Assembly: GCF_029024945.1 (NCBI RefSeq)
Contig: NZ_CP118976.1
Coordinates: 1,488,001 to 1,552,000, forward strand
Source of the DNA: Staphylococcus succinus
GTDB lineage: Bacteria > Bacillota > Bacilli > Staphylococcales > Staphylococcaceae
Direction of reading: 5' to 3'
Length of the DNA: 64,000 nucleotides
Part shown: one piece after another, positions 54,567 to 63,759 of the stretch
Layout: each line of letters starts with the position of its first letter
Numbering within the stretch: position 1 is the first letter of the stretch
Made by a program: the position numbers and the translations under genes
The notes under the pieces: generated by a model
What the model saw: only the letters and a program-made list of their open reading frames with translations
Told to the model about the DNA's origin: nothing
Database searches by the model: none

Positions 54567-55307
54567 TTATTTACGTACATACCCTTGCTTATTAAGAAAT
54601 GCTAGCATATTAGGCTGTATACTTCTTGCTAAATGATCATCTATGTGGTCGCTCCAGCCTTTAATTTTTCTTGCTGTAAAAGGTGCTTTGATTGGTCTAT
54701 TTTCATAATACTGCTTCATCTCTTCATCATAACTTTCTATATGTGCCACATCGAAAGGCTCATACTGATTATGATGCATGACTATTGATTGAGGTAATCT
54801 TGGTTTTAGTGGCGCTTTCTCTTCATCTGGATACCCCATACTTAAGCCTACTAAAGGTATAACATACTCAGGTAATTGTAATAAGTCGCTGATTTTTTCA
54901 ATGTTTAATCTGACTCCTCCAATATAAACGCCACCTAATCCCAATGATTCTGCAGCAACCATAGCATTTTGTGCCATTAATCCAACATCTACTGCTCCAA
55001 TTTGTAGAAATTCTGCATAAGCGATATCAACATCAGGCGCAATTTGATGATTACGATTAAAATCTGAACAAAATATCCAAAACTCTGATGCTTCTTGTAT
55101 ATAACTTTGATGACCACTCAATTCCATAATTGCTTTTCTTGTTTGTTTATCCGTAATTCGTATAATAGAAACTGCTTGTAGTAAACTAAACGATGATGCT
55201 TGATTAGCAGCTTTAAATATATGATTAACCTGCTCCTCTGGTATTGCTTTATTTTTAAATTTTCTTACTGAACTATGGTTTTGTAATAATTTGATTGTAT
55301 CGTTCAT
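54567..55307 (-). CDS. NADPH-dependent nitro/flavin reductase (NfsA/NfrA family)
   Basis: 246 aa nitroreductase-fold FMN enzyme. N-terminal HSSVRKFKNKAIPEEQV binds FMN; GLGGVYIGGVRLN and VPLVGLSMGYPDE are family landmarks (glycine-rich FMN phosphate site). GGGGAAGACAA precedes the ATG. Divergent from an HxlR regulator, probably its repressor. Confidence 0.88.
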   Translation of the reverse strand: MNDTIKLLQNHSSVRKFKNKAIPEEQVNHIFKAANQASSFSLLQAVSIIRITDKQTRKAIMELSGHQSYIQEASEFWIFCSDFNRNHQIAPDVDIAYAEFLQIGAVDVGLMAQNAMVAAESLGLGGVYIGGVRLNIEKISDLLQLPEYVIPLVGLSMGYPDEEKAPLKPRLPQSIVMHHNQYEPFDVAHIESYDEEMKQYYENRPIKAPFTARKIKGWSDHIDDHLARSIQPNMLAFLNKQGYVRK

Positions 55308-55408
55308 TTGTCTTCCCCTTTCAATATACTGTTTTATGATATATAATATGATAAATTATTAAGTATTAAATTAGAAGAAGGCAATATAAAAATACGTAGT
55401 ATTAAATT

Positions 55409-55424
55409 TTGTACCTTTGTACAA
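55409..55424. promoter_or_regulatory. Inverted repeat TTGTAC-N4-GTACAA
   Basis: Perfect 6-bp arms in the short divergent region, ending a few bases before the HxlR ribosome binding site. Likely operator of the HxlR-type regulator. Confidence 0.6.
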
Positions 55425-55437
55425 TGGAGGGATTTAT

Positions 55438-55803
55438 ATGGTCAAAATTTGTAATTATGGTTTTGATAAAGAAGTGATAGAAGATAATAGAGATATTTAT
55501 GGCATTGCATATACCCAAAATATACTTTCGGGACGTTATAAGAATTTAATCATCTGGTATTTGAAAGAAAAAGACCGTCGTTATAGTCACATTAAAAAAT
55601 TTCTTGAAGATATCTCACAAGGGTCATTAACGAAACAATTACGGGAATTAGAAAACGACAAGATTATAAGCCGTACTGTGTATCCTGAAGTGCCACCTAA
55701 AGTGGTTTATGGATTAACTGAAAAAGGTAAAGATTTGTTGCCTATTATAGATATGATGGAAAATTATGGGAAACGTCACGGAGAACAGCCTCATAGTGTA
55801 TAA
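55438..55803 (+). CDS. HxlR family transcriptional regulator
   Basis: 121 aa winged helix of the HxlR group: LSGRYKNLIIWYLKEKDRRYSHIKKFLEDISQGSLTKQLRELENDKIISR (split) and PPKVVYGLTEKGKDLLPI. ATG 55438 with GGAGGGATTTAT. A conserved early Cys (MVKICNYG, residue 5) is where YodB/HypR relatives have their redox Cys. Probably controls the divergent reductase in response to quinones or oxidants. Confidence 0.88.
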   Translation: MVKICNYGFDKEVIEDNRDIYGIAYTQNILSGRYKNLIIWYLKEKDRRYSHIKKFLEDISQGSLTKQLRELENDKIISRTVYPEVPPKVVYGLTEKGKDLLPIIDMMENYGKRHGEQPHSV

Positions 55804-55864
55804 CAGTTAAAAATCTAGCTCCTCCTCATTTTATCTGAAAACTGCTTGCTTCAAATAATAAGTG

Positions 55865-55900
55865 AAAGCGCAATCTTAATGCTAATAAGATTGCGCTTTT
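55865..55900. terminator. Bidirectional terminator
   Basis: AAAGCGCAATCTTA and TAAGATTGCGCTTTT around a 6-8-nt loop, between the HxlR gene and the convergent M42 peptidase. Confidence 0.85.
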
Positions 55901-55954
55901 TATGATATCGATGAATTGGAAAAAGGTAAAAAATCTCCTCTATGTCCTCATTCA

Positions 55955-56992
55955 CTATATATTTATCGGAGCTAAGCAATATGCATGAAGTAATGATTGT
56001 GTCGCCTTTAAAGAATCGATATGTGTGCGCTCTAACGCATGTGAGGATTCAATACCTGCACCAAATAAACCATGCCTAATATCAGCACCTGCTTTTAGTG
56101 CAGCAGAAGCATCGGAACTATAGTATGGATAAATATCAACTTTGTATGGAATTTCATTTGTTTTACATAAGTTTACAAGTTGTTCGCGCAGTCCTTTATG
56201 GTAAGGACCTGAGCCATCTTTAGCACAGATAGAAACCGTATATTCATCAGATGCTTGTCCATCGCCCAACGCACCCATATCAAATGCAATAAACTCAACG
56301 ATTTTAGGCGAAATAGATGCATTTGCACCATAACCAATTTCTTCATTGTTAGATATATAAAATTGAGTCGTGTGAGGTAGTGTTATATCTTCTCTTCTCA
56401 CAGTTCTTAAAAATTCAATAATCATCGCAACACTCGCTTTGTCATCTAAATGACGGGACTTAATAAAGCCTGAAGATGTCACTTGTGTTCTAGGATCAAA
56501 ACTAATAAAGTCTCCTACTTCAATACCTAAACTTTCAGTTTCCTCTTTAGTATTTACTTTTTCATCTAATCTAATTTCCATATGTTCAATATCTCTAGGT
56601 TCATTATCATTTCCACGATAAACATGTACACTCGTTTCATGTAAACATATCGTTCCAGTATATATTTGACCTGATGATGTTTCAATGTCGCAATATTCGC
56701 CTTCTATCGCGTTATAGCTAAAACCTCCGATTAAATCTAACGCTAAACGGCCATCTTCTTTGATTTCTTTCACCATTGCACCTAATGTATCTACGTGTGC
56801 GGTAATACACTTATAAGATTCATCATTCTGCCCTTTAACAGTAATAATCAATGCACCCTTATGCGTTGTTTCAGTAGTAAATCCTAATTGTTCTACTTCA
56901 TTTTTCACATAGGCAATCGCTTTATCTGCATTTCCCGATGGACTATTAATGCTAGTTAATTGTTGAATCGTGTTAAAAATAGATTCTGTCAT
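55955..56992 (-). CDS. M42 family metallopeptidase (glutamyl aminopeptidase-like)
   Basis: 345 aa cobalt/zinc aminopeptidase. Metal ligands: His in CITAHVDTLGAMV, Asp in HLDDKASVAM, catalytic Glu pair in ISNNEEIGYGAN, Asp in AFDMGALGDG, and His near the C-terminus (GIESSHALERTH). Cytosolic. GGAGGGGATAGC precedes the ATG. Trims peptides; tetrahedral dodecamers are known in the family. Confidence 0.9.
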   Translation of the reverse strand: MTESIFNTIQQLTSINSPSGNADKAIAYVKNEVEQLGFTTETTHKGALIITVKGQNDESYKCITAHVDTLGAMVKEIKEDGRLALDLIGGFSYNAIEGEYCDIETSSGQIYTGTICLHETSVHVYRGNDNEPRDIEHMEIRLDEKVNTKEETESLGIEVGDFISFDPRTQVTSSGFIKSRHLDDKASVAMIIEFLRTVRREDITLPHTTQFYISNNEEIGYGANASISPKIVEFIAFDMGALGDGQASDEYTVSICAKDGSGPYHKGLREQLVNLCKTNEIPYKVDIYPYYSSDASAALKAGADIRHGLFGAGIESSHALERTHIDSLKATQSLLHAYCLAPINI

Positions 56993-57120
56993 GCTATCCC
57001 CTCCTACTATTTATATTTTTATTTTAACTTTTCTTTTTTAAAATTGATACATATTGCGTATTAGCATGAGCTACTATACAATGTTACTATTCTGAAAATT
57101 TGATAGAGGTGGTTTGCTTT

Positions 57121-58212
57121 ATGAAAAACATTCTTTTCGTTGGCTTAGGTTTAATCGGCGGAAGTTTAGCGAGTAACTTAAGATATTACCATGATGATAT
57201 TACAATAACTGCTTATGATGCAGATATTTCCCAATTAGATAAAGCTTTATCTATTGGTATTATAGATGATCAATCATCAGACTATAAGACAAGCGTTGAA
57301 AGTGCGGATATTATCATTTATGCGACACCCGTACAACAAACAATTAAATATTTACAAGAATTACCTAACTATCATACTAAGAAACATGTGATTATTACTG
57401 ATACTGGCAGTACCAAATCTACCATTCAACAATATGAACCTTTACTTTTAGACCATGATATACATTTAATAGGTGGTCATCCTATGGTAGGTAGTCACAA
57501 GTCTGGAGTATTAAATGCTAAGAAGCACTTGTTTGAAAATGCTTTTTATATTTTAGTACATAATGAATCACGTAATGACGCTGCCTTTGAGGAAATACAA
57601 AGTCTATTAAAGACAACTGATGCTAAATTTATTTCAACAACCGCTGATGAACATGACTTTGTTACTGGCATTGTGAGTCACGTTCCACATATTATAGCTT
57701 CGAGCCTCGTTCATTTAAACGCTCAACATGTTCAGGACTCTGAACTTGTTAAAACATTAGCAGCTGGTGGTTTCAGAGATATCACAAGAATAGCTAGCAG
57801 TAATCCAATTATGTGGCGTGATATCACTATTGAAAATAAAAATGTTATCCTCTCCATTTTAAATGAATGGAAAAATCAAATGGAAGATGTGATTTCACTC
57901 ATTGAGCGTAATAGTCCTGACTACTTACATGATTTCTTTAATGATGCTAAAATTTATCGTGATGAACTCCCCCTTAAATCACAAGGCGCATTATCTGTGG
58001 AGTATGATCTATATGTCGATATTCCGGATAAACCAGGTATGATTAGCAAAGTTACAAATATCCTGAGTTTACATAATATTTCTATAAGCAACCTAAGAAT
58101 ATTAGAAGTACGTGAAGATATTTATGGCGCGTTACGTATTAGTTTTAAAAACCCTGAAGATCGTAAAGATGGCGCTGAAGCTTTAAGTGATTTTGACACT
58201 TATATTGCTTAA
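57121..58212 (+). CDS. tyrA: Prephenate dehydrogenase
   Basis: Tyrosine synthesis enzyme, 363 aa. Rossmann motif VGLGLIGGSLA at the N-terminus, catalytic His in LIGGHPMVGSHKSG, FVTGIVSHVPHIIAS, and a C-terminal ACT domain (DIPDKPGMISKVTNIL) for feedback control. ATG 57121 with GAGGTGG upstream; longer starts have no site. Confidence 0.93.
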   Translation: MKNILFVGLGLIGGSLASNLRYYHDDITITAYDADISQLDKALSIGIIDDQSSDYKTSVESADIIIYATPVQQTIKYLQELPNYHTKKHVIITDTGSTKSTIQQYEPLLLDHDIHLIGGHPMVGSHKSGVLNAKKHLFENAFYILVHNESRNDAAFEEIQSLLKTTDAKFISTTADEHDFVTGIVSHVPHIIASSLVHLNAQHVQDSELVKTLAAGGFRDITRIASSNPIMWRDITIENKNVILSILNEWKNQMEDVISLIERNSPDYLHDFFNDAKIYRDELPLKSQGALSVEYDLYVDIPDKPGMISKVTNILSLHNISISNLRILEVREDIYGALRISFKNPEDRKDGAEALSDFDTYIA

Positions 58213-58278
58213 TCTCCTTTATGCATATGCACATTAACCTATGACTTTTCCTTACTATAAATGCCATAGGTTAAAATT

Positions 58279-58329
58279 AAATAAAGACAAGTACATTTCT
58301 ATTATGCTGAATGTACTTGTCTTTATTTA
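58279..58329. terminator. Terminator after tyrA
   Basis: AAATAAAGACAAGTACATT pairs with AATGTACTTGTCTTTATTT around a 12-nt loop. Confidence 0.85.
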
Positions 58330-58463
58330 ATTACTTATATCCGCATGTTTATACCTTTTATAATCTATATACTTCATTTTTATATCCGCTTCACAATGGT
58401 GTGCGCTTACACCATGTTTATTGGAGTAAACAGATATGAACTAAATGTAAGTAACCACGCTTG

Positions 58464-59726
58464 CTACATCTTATGACCAGCCATTAAACCTAAGCGCCCA
58501 TTCTTTGTTCCAGCATCTGTATAAGATACAGCTTTAGAAACAATACCTTTACCAAATTTACGATGTAATGCATCAATTGTTTTAGCCAATCGCTCTTTTC
58601 TCTTCTTTTCATACTCATCTATAAATAAGTTTAACTGTGTATCATTCTCATCTACAAATTGTGTTAAAGATACGCTTACTGTTCTAAATAATGCTGTAGT
58701 ATCACAAAGCCGGTCTAAAAAATAATCAATAACTTTAAAGATATCATCTTCTAAGTTCGTTGGGTTTTCTAATGTATACTGTTTATTCACATGGCCTTTC
58801 TCATTATAACCAATTGAAAAATGAATCGTCTTCGCTAATTGGTTTCTTGCTCTAACTCTACTCGCTACATCTTCAATTAATTCACGCATGACGACCTTCA
58901 TCTCTTTATATCGATAATCACGCATCAGTATTTGACTCTTGCAAATAGATGGGTTCATCACCTTACATTTCTCTCTTACACGACTTTCATCTATACCATT
59001 CGCATGCAAATGTAAATCTACGCCGATAATGCCCAAATCCTTTTTCAAATACTCATGTGGGTAGACTGCTAAATCGCCTATCGTAAAAATGCCTCGTTTA
59101 TTTAATTTAGCTTCTGTACGTTGACTAATTCCCCAAAATTTACTTAGGGGCTGAATTGGCCACAGCTTGGTTGGAATATCTTGATAGCGCCACTCTGCAA
59201 TTAAACTTGAAGTGTGTTTTGCCTCTATATCCATCGCTACCTTACTTAGTAACATATTTGAGCCTATACCAATAGAACAATCGATACCTGTCTCCGTTTT
59301 GATTTCAAGTTGTAATTTTTTACAGAAAGCATGGAGTGTCTTACTAAATCTATGATAACTATCTGTCACATCCATAAAGAACTCATCGATACTATATTGA
59401 TGTAAATCTTCTGGTGGTACATAACGTAATGCAATCTTAGAGATTGCTACTGAAATTTCTAAATATCTTCTCATACTTGGATTAATGATATATATGTCAG
59501 TTCTATGTGGTATTTCAAATAGTCTCGACCCCGTCTTAATACCTAAAGCTTTTAAAGGCGCTGTCGCTGCTAAAACGACTGAACCTTGTCTCTTTGTATC
59601 TGCAACTACTGCTAACTTTACTTTTGTTGGATCTAATCCCTTTTGTATACACGAAACGCTTGCAAAAAAGCTTTTTTGATCGATACATAATACATCTCTA
59701 TCTTCCACTAGTTTATAATCATACAT
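58464..59726 (-). CDS. Y-family DNA polymerase (UvrX/UmuC-like)
   Basis: 420 aa translesion polymerase of the Gram-positive UvrX/YqjW type. Catalytic acidic residues: Asp in VLCIDQKSFFASV, and Asp-Glu in YSIDEFFMDVT. Palm, finger and little-finger domains are complete; no C-terminal clamp-binding QxxLF is obvious except QLNLFIDEY at about residue 371, a plausible beta-clamp motif. ATG 59726 with AAGGAGG. Two LexA boxes upstream indicate SOS control. Confidence 0.88.
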   Translation of the reverse strand: MYDYKLVEDRDVLCIDQKSFFASVSCIQKGLDPTKVKLAVVADTKRQGSVVLAATAPLKALGIKTGSRLFEIPHRTDIYIINPSMRRYLEISVAISKIALRYVPPEDLHQYSIDEFFMDVTDSYHRFSKTLHAFCKKLQLEIKTETGIDCSIGIGSNMLLSKVAMDIEAKHTSSLIAEWRYQDIPTKLWPIQPLSKFWGISQRTEAKLNKRGIFTIGDLAVYPHEYLKKDLGIIGVDLHLHANGIDESRVREKCKVMNPSICKSQILMRDYRYKEMKVVMRELIEDVASRVRARNQLAKTIHFSIGYNEKGHVNKQYTLENPTNLEDDIFKVIDYFLDRLCDTTALFRTVSVSLTQFVDENDTQLNLFIDEYEKKRKERLAKTIDALHRKFGKGIVSKAVSYTDAGTKNGRLGLMAGHKM

Positions 59727-59761
59727 ATCAAATGACCTCCTTGTGCTAATTTCATTATATA

Positions 59762-59802
59762 CGAACATCTGTTCGTTTTCAATAAAATAGAACAAACGTT
59801 CG
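59762..59802. promoter_or_regulatory. Two LexA (SOS) boxes
   Basis: CGAACATCTGTTCG (59762-59775) and AGAACAAACGTTCG (59789-59802) match the Bacillus/Staphylococcus consensus CGAACRNRYGTTYG with one mismatch each. They lie 36-77 bp upstream of the polymerase start and flank its likely promoter. Confidence 0.9.
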
Positions 59803-59875
59803 TAACCCGTAATTTTTTATAGTTTTTTAAATTTTCATGCTATAATATTAAAAAATAGTTTTAGGAGGATAAGAT

Positions 59876-60061
59876 ATGCCTATCGTAAATGTAAAATTAT
59901 TAGAAGGTCGTTCTGACGATCAACTTAAAGCGTTAGTGTCAGAGGTTACACAAGCTGTAGAAAAAACCACAGGTGCTAACAAAGAAGCTGTCCAAGTGAT
60001 TATAGAAGAAATGAAACCTACGCATTTTGGTGTAGCTGGTGTGAGAAAGTCAGATCAATAA
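59876..60061 (+). CDS. 4-oxalocrotonate tautomerase family protein
   Basis: 61 aa, typical subunit of a hexameric tautomerase. Catalytic Pro is residue 2 (after Met removal) in MPIVNVKLLEGRSDDQLKAL; EAVQVIIEEM follows. TAGGAGGATAAGAT precedes the ATG. No aromatic-degradation genes are near, so the natural substrate is unknown. Confidence 0.9.
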   Translation: MPIVNVKLLEGRSDDQLKALVSEVTQAVEKTTGANKEAVQVIIEEMKPTHFGVAGVRKSDQ

Positions 60062-60099
60062 TATGCTGTATGTGTCACCGTCACTTTGGTAGACACAAC

Positions 60100-60140
60100 A
60101 AAAAGGAGTAACTCATCAATTAATGAGTTACTCCTTTTTA
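60100..60140. terminator. Bidirectional terminator between tautomerase and msrR
   Basis: AAAAAGGAGTAACTCAT (60100-60116) pairs with ATGAGTTACTCCTTTTT (60123-60139). Confidence 0.9.
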
Positions 60141-60154
60141 TAGCTACTGCTATC

Positions 60155-61135
60155 TTATTCATTTAAAAACTTTTTAACTTCTTCTTTATTTTTAGCTTTA
60201 TCGATTTCTAATGAACTACCATCGGCTGGCGTTTGAATATCTTGATACGTGCCTTTAATAGGTAATGTTATAGAATCAATATTTTTATCGCCTCGAATAC
60301 CGAAGTTTAAACCTGTCTGCATCAGCGCAGAATCTGGCATATTAGTATTTAAGTAACCTCTTAAAATACCAGCAACTCGTGGTAATTTAGGCAGTGTATC
60401 TAAACTCACAAGTTCTTTCTTAAGTGATTGCATCACTTGTTGTTGTCTCCGTACACGACCAAAGTCACCTTCAGGATCATGTCTGAATCTAGCATATCCT
60501 AATAGTTCTTTACCATTTAAACGATGATGACCTTTTTTCAATGATACACCGATATTTTCAGACATATCTTTTTCGACATCTATTGGTACACCATTAGGTT
60601 CTAATTCATCAATCATTTTTTCGAAACCAGTAAAATCTAAAATAGCGTAGTATTCTGGATCTATACCTAGGTTTTTCTTCAAAGTCTGTCTCAATAATTC
60701 TGGACCGCCTATAGAATAGGCTGAATTAATCTTATGTTGCCCATTACCAGGTATATCTGCGTAAATATCACGCATCACAGACATCATCTTCATTTTCTTA
60801 TGAATATAATCATATTGCGCGATCATAATAGAATCAGTCCTAGAAATACCACCTTGTTCTTTATCTGCACCTAACACCATAATCGTTATTTTACCGTCAT
60901 TTTTAACGGCGCCATTAAATTTTTGTTGCTTCAGTGTCTTACCGTGGTCTTGAGCATAATCAATTCCAGAGTTATATCCGTGAACTGAATAGCCAATTAC
61001 TATCGCCAATATTATAACTAAGATTAAAATAATAATAGGCAACTTTCGTATTCGCTTCTTCTTAACCCTACGCATAGGGCGTTGATTCGTCTCATTGCTT
61101 GTGTGTTCATTGTTGTTTTGTTTATCTTCATTCAT
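60155..61135 (-). CDS. msrR: LytR-CpsA-Psr family protein MsrR
   Basis: 326 aa LCP phosphotransferase that attaches wall teichoic acid or capsule to peptidoglycan. Cytoplasmic basic N-terminus, one TM (about residues 40-60), then the LCP domain: SRTDSIMIAQYD, MSVMRDIYADIPG, KINSAYSIGG, GYARFRHDPEGDFGRVRRQQQV (split) with the conserved Arg/Asp. Start 61135 (MNEDKQ) is used since the upstream codons lack a site. Gene order with msrA agrees with S. aureus. Confidence 0.9.
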   Translation of the reverse strand: MNEDKQNNNEHTSNETNQRPMRRVKKKRIRKLPIIILILVIILAIVIGYSVHGYNSGIDYAQDHGKTLKQQKFNGAVKNDGKITIMVLGADKEQGGISRTDSIMIAQYDYIHKKMKMMSVMRDIYADIPGNGQHKINSAYSIGGPELLRQTLKKNLGIDPEYYAILDFTGFEKMIDELEPNGVPIDVEKDMSENIGVSLKKGHHRLNGKELLGYARFRHDPEGDFGRVRRQQQVMQSLKKELVSLDTLPKLPRVAGILRGYLNTNMPDSALMQTGLNFGIRGDKNIDSITLPIKGTYQDIQTPADGSSLEIDKAKNKEEVKKFLNE

Positions 61136-61283
61136 TAGTATCAACCTTATATCTTCAAAATTGCACATTTATGTACTATAATTAGCATATACTATAAGTT
61201 ATATAAAAAGTGAATAAAAATCAAGTGTTTTCTTAATAAATGGTACTAAGGTCTAATACAGAAAGACAGAAAGGATGTTAAAC

Positions 61284-61799
61284 ATGAATATAAATAAAGC
61301 ATACTTCGCAGGTGGTTGCTTTTGGTGTATGGTCAAACCCTTTGATACATACGAAGGAATTGAAAAAGTAACCTCTGGATATATGGGAGGCCACGTTGAC
61401 CATCCAACTTACGAACAAGTCAAAACTGGCGACACTGGACATTTTGAAACAGTTGAAATCGAGTACGATGTCGCATTGTTCTCATATCATAAATTATTAG
61501 AAATTTTCTTTTCTGTAATAGATCCTACTGATGAAGGTGGACAATTTCAAGATAGAGGTGCGCAATATCAAACTGCCATTTTCTATACCAATGCAGATCA
61601 AAAAGAAGTTGCTGAAGACTATGTTGAAAAATTAAAACAAACTATAAATAGAGATAAAGCAATCGCAACTAAGATCTTACCCGCTTCTACATTTTATGAA
61701 GCTGAGGAAGAACATCAAGACTTTTATAAGAAGAATCCTGAACGTTATGCTAAAGAACAACAGGACCGTCAACATTTTAAAGCATCGTCAACAGATTAA
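61284..61799 (+). CDS. msrA: Peptide methionine sulfoxide reductase MsrA
   Basis: Repairs Met-S-sulfoxide. 171 aa, with AGGCFWC (catalytic Cys12, second Cys15) near the N-terminus and DEGGQFQDRGAQYQTAIFY as the family core. The resolving Cys at the C-terminus is not seen, so recycling likely uses Cys15. ATG 61284 with AAAGGATG. Divergent from msrR. Confidence 0.92.
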   Translation: MNINKAYFAGGCFWCMVKPFDTYEGIEKVTSGYMGGHVDHPTYEQVKTGDTGHFETVEIEYDVALFSYHKLLEIFFSVIDPTDEGGQFQDRGAQYQTAIFYTNADQKEVAEDYVEKLKQTINRDKAIATKILPASTFYEAEEEHQDFYKKNPERYAKEQQDRQHFKASSTD

Positions 61800-61810
61800 T
61801 CGATATAAAA

Positions 61811-61846
61811 TTAGCCGGATTACAATCTACTGTAACCCGGCTTTTA
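61811..61846. terminator. Terminator between msrA and rbsB
   Basis: AGCCGGATTACA and TGTAACCCGGCT form a stem (one mismatch) followed by T. Confidence 0.8.
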
Positions 61847-61893
61847 TCATACTTACGTTATTATAATGATATATCAATCTCGCATTACTATTT

Positions 61894-62805
61894 CTACTGT
61901 TGCTGCTTCATTTCTAACGGGATTTTATGCTTTTTCTCAACATCTTCGCCGTTAAATAGTTTCATAACTGTTTTAATACTTGCTTCCCCCATTAAATTAG
62001 GTTGTTGCGCAACAGTAGCATACAATTTTTTATTATCTACGGATTTTAACGCATCTTCATTACCATCAAAACCGATAACTTTAATATCTTTATTGCCTAC
62101 CGCTTCTACTGCTCCTAGAGCCATTTCATCATTTTGCGCAAAGATGGCTTTAATATCTGGATGTGCTTGTATAATGTTTTGCGTAACATTTAATCCTTCA
62201 GTCCTATTAAACTTCGCACTTTGTTTTGAAACGACATCCAGTGACTGATCGGCTACATTATGGAATCCTTTACCTCTTTCCCTAGTAGCACTTGCTCCTG
62301 GTATGCCTTCTAATTCTGCTACTTTAGTCTGCTTACCAAATTGATCAACAATAAGTTGACCTCCCATTTCTCCACCTTTAATATTATCTGAAGCTATAAA
62401 TGATGCTACTTTACCTTTTGCTACTTCTCTATCAAGCGTAACCACAGGGATGTTTTGATCATTAGCAATTTGTATACTACCAGAAACGGCATCTGAATCT
62501 GCAGGATTTACAATAAGATAATCTACATTTTGCTGTATTAAATCATCAATATCATTAGCTTGCTTAGCTGCGTCATCTTGCGCGTCAGCAAATTTCACTT
62601 TTACGCCTTCTTTTTTAGCTTCTTTTTCAATACCATCTTTAATCTTTACAAAAAATGGATTATTTAAGGTGGAAATGCTCACACCAATGACTACATCTGA
62701 TTTTTTCTTCTGTGATTTCCCACTATTATTATTTTCTAAAGGGGATTCTAGTGAACACCCTGTTAAAAATAGCAAGATAACAAAAGCTCCGATTATTTTT
62801 TTCAT
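61894..62805 (-). CDS. rbsB: Ribose ABC transporter substrate-binding lipoprotein
   Basis: 303 aa. Signal peptide with lipobox LTGC (Cys at residue 17), then the ribose/galactose-binding fold: VVIGVSISTLNNPFFVKIKD, DAQDDAAKQANDIDDLI, VVTLDREVA, GIPGASATRERGKGF and FAQNDEMALGAVEA. All sugar-contact residues of RbsB (Asn, Phe, Asp, Arg, Asn, Asp, Gln) have plausible equivalents. Follows rbsC by 12 nt. Confidence 0.9.
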   Translation of the reverse strand: MKKIIGAFVILLFLTGCSLESPLENNNSGKSQKKKSDVVIGVSISTLNNPFFVKIKDGIEKEAKKEGVKVKFADAQDDAAKQANDIDDLIQQNVDYLIVNPADSDAVSGSIQIANDQNIPVVTLDREVAKGKVASFIASDNIKGGEMGGQLIVDQFGKQTKVAELEGIPGASATRERGKGFHNVADQSLDVVSKQSAKFNRTEGLNVTQNIIQAHPDIKAIFAQNDEMALGAVEAVGNKDIKVIGFDGNEDALKSVDNKKLYATVAQQPNLMGEASIKTVMKLFNGEDVEKKHKIPLEMKQQQ

Positions 62806-62817
62806 ACTGACTCCCCC

Positions 62818-63759
62818 TTATTTATTCTTTCTATCAATTAGTACAGCAATGATAATGACTACGCCTTTAACGACTTGTTGATAGAATGAAGAGACCCCTA
62901 ATAAATTTAATCCATTGTTTAAAACGCCGATAATTAAGACACCGATTAAAGTACCTAATATGCGCCCTTTACCTCCCGTCAACGATGTGCCACCTAATAC
63001 AACCGCAGCAATTGCATCTAATTCATATGACATACCCGCAGTTGGTTGCGCAGAGTTTAACCTTGATGTAAGTATCGCACCAGCCATTGCTGACATTAAC
63101 CCAGCTAAGCTATAAATCATCACTTTCAATTTATTAACCTTAATACCGGAAATAAATGCCGCTTTTTCATTACCACCCATGGCATAGGTTTGACGTCCAA
63201 ATATCGTTTTATGTAATACTATATATAAAATGATAAATGTGATGAACATAGTTACAGCAGGAACAGGCACGCCTAGAAAATAACCACGGCCAAATAATTG
63301 AAACGCGTAACTTCCATTTAGATTAGTTATTGGATTGCCATCGGTAATAACTAGCGTGACGCCTCTAAATACAGTCATAGTGGCTAAAGTTGCTATGAAA
63401 GGTGCCATCTTACCTACAGTTATTAATAAGCCGTTAATCGCCCCTAAAATAGCACCAAAGATACACCCTATCAACAATGCCACAATAGAGTCCATACCTG
63501 AGACCATTAATATTGCAATCATTGCACTTGATAACGCCAATGTAGAACCAACGGATAGGTCAATACCTCCTGTTAAAATGACAAATGTCATACCAAAAGC
63601 AATCAGTCCATTGATTGACACTTGTCTTAATAAATTAAATAAGTTAGAGGGTTCTAAAAATGCGCTGTTTAAAGCACTTATAATAATTACTAATAAGATT
63701 AATCCAATAAAAGGAATTATTTTTTCTAAATATGAAAAAGATAACTTAGATTGTTTCAT
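62818..63759 (-). CDS. rbsC: Ribose ABC transporter permease
   Basis: 313 aa membrane subunit with 8-10 hydrophobic segments. GGIDLSVGSTLALSSAM and AAVVLGGTSLTGGKGRILGT are BPD_transp_2 signatures. Overlaps the end of rbsA by 14 nt. Confidence 0.92.
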   Translation of the reverse strand: MKQSKLSFSYLEKIIPFIGLILLVIIISALNSAFLEPSNLFNLLRQVSINGLIAFGMTFVILTGGIDLSVGSTLALSSAMIAILMVSGMDSIVALLIGCIFGAILGAINGLLITVGKMAPFIATLATMTVFRGVTLVITDGNPITNLNGSYAFQLFGRGYFLGVPVPAVTMFITFIILYIVLHKTIFGRQTYAMGGNEKAAFISGIKVNKLKVMIYSLAGLMSAMAGAILTSRLNSAQPTAGMSYELDAIAAVVLGGTSLTGGKGRILGTLIGVLIIGVLNNGLNLLGVSSFYQQVVKGVVIIIAVLIDRKNK

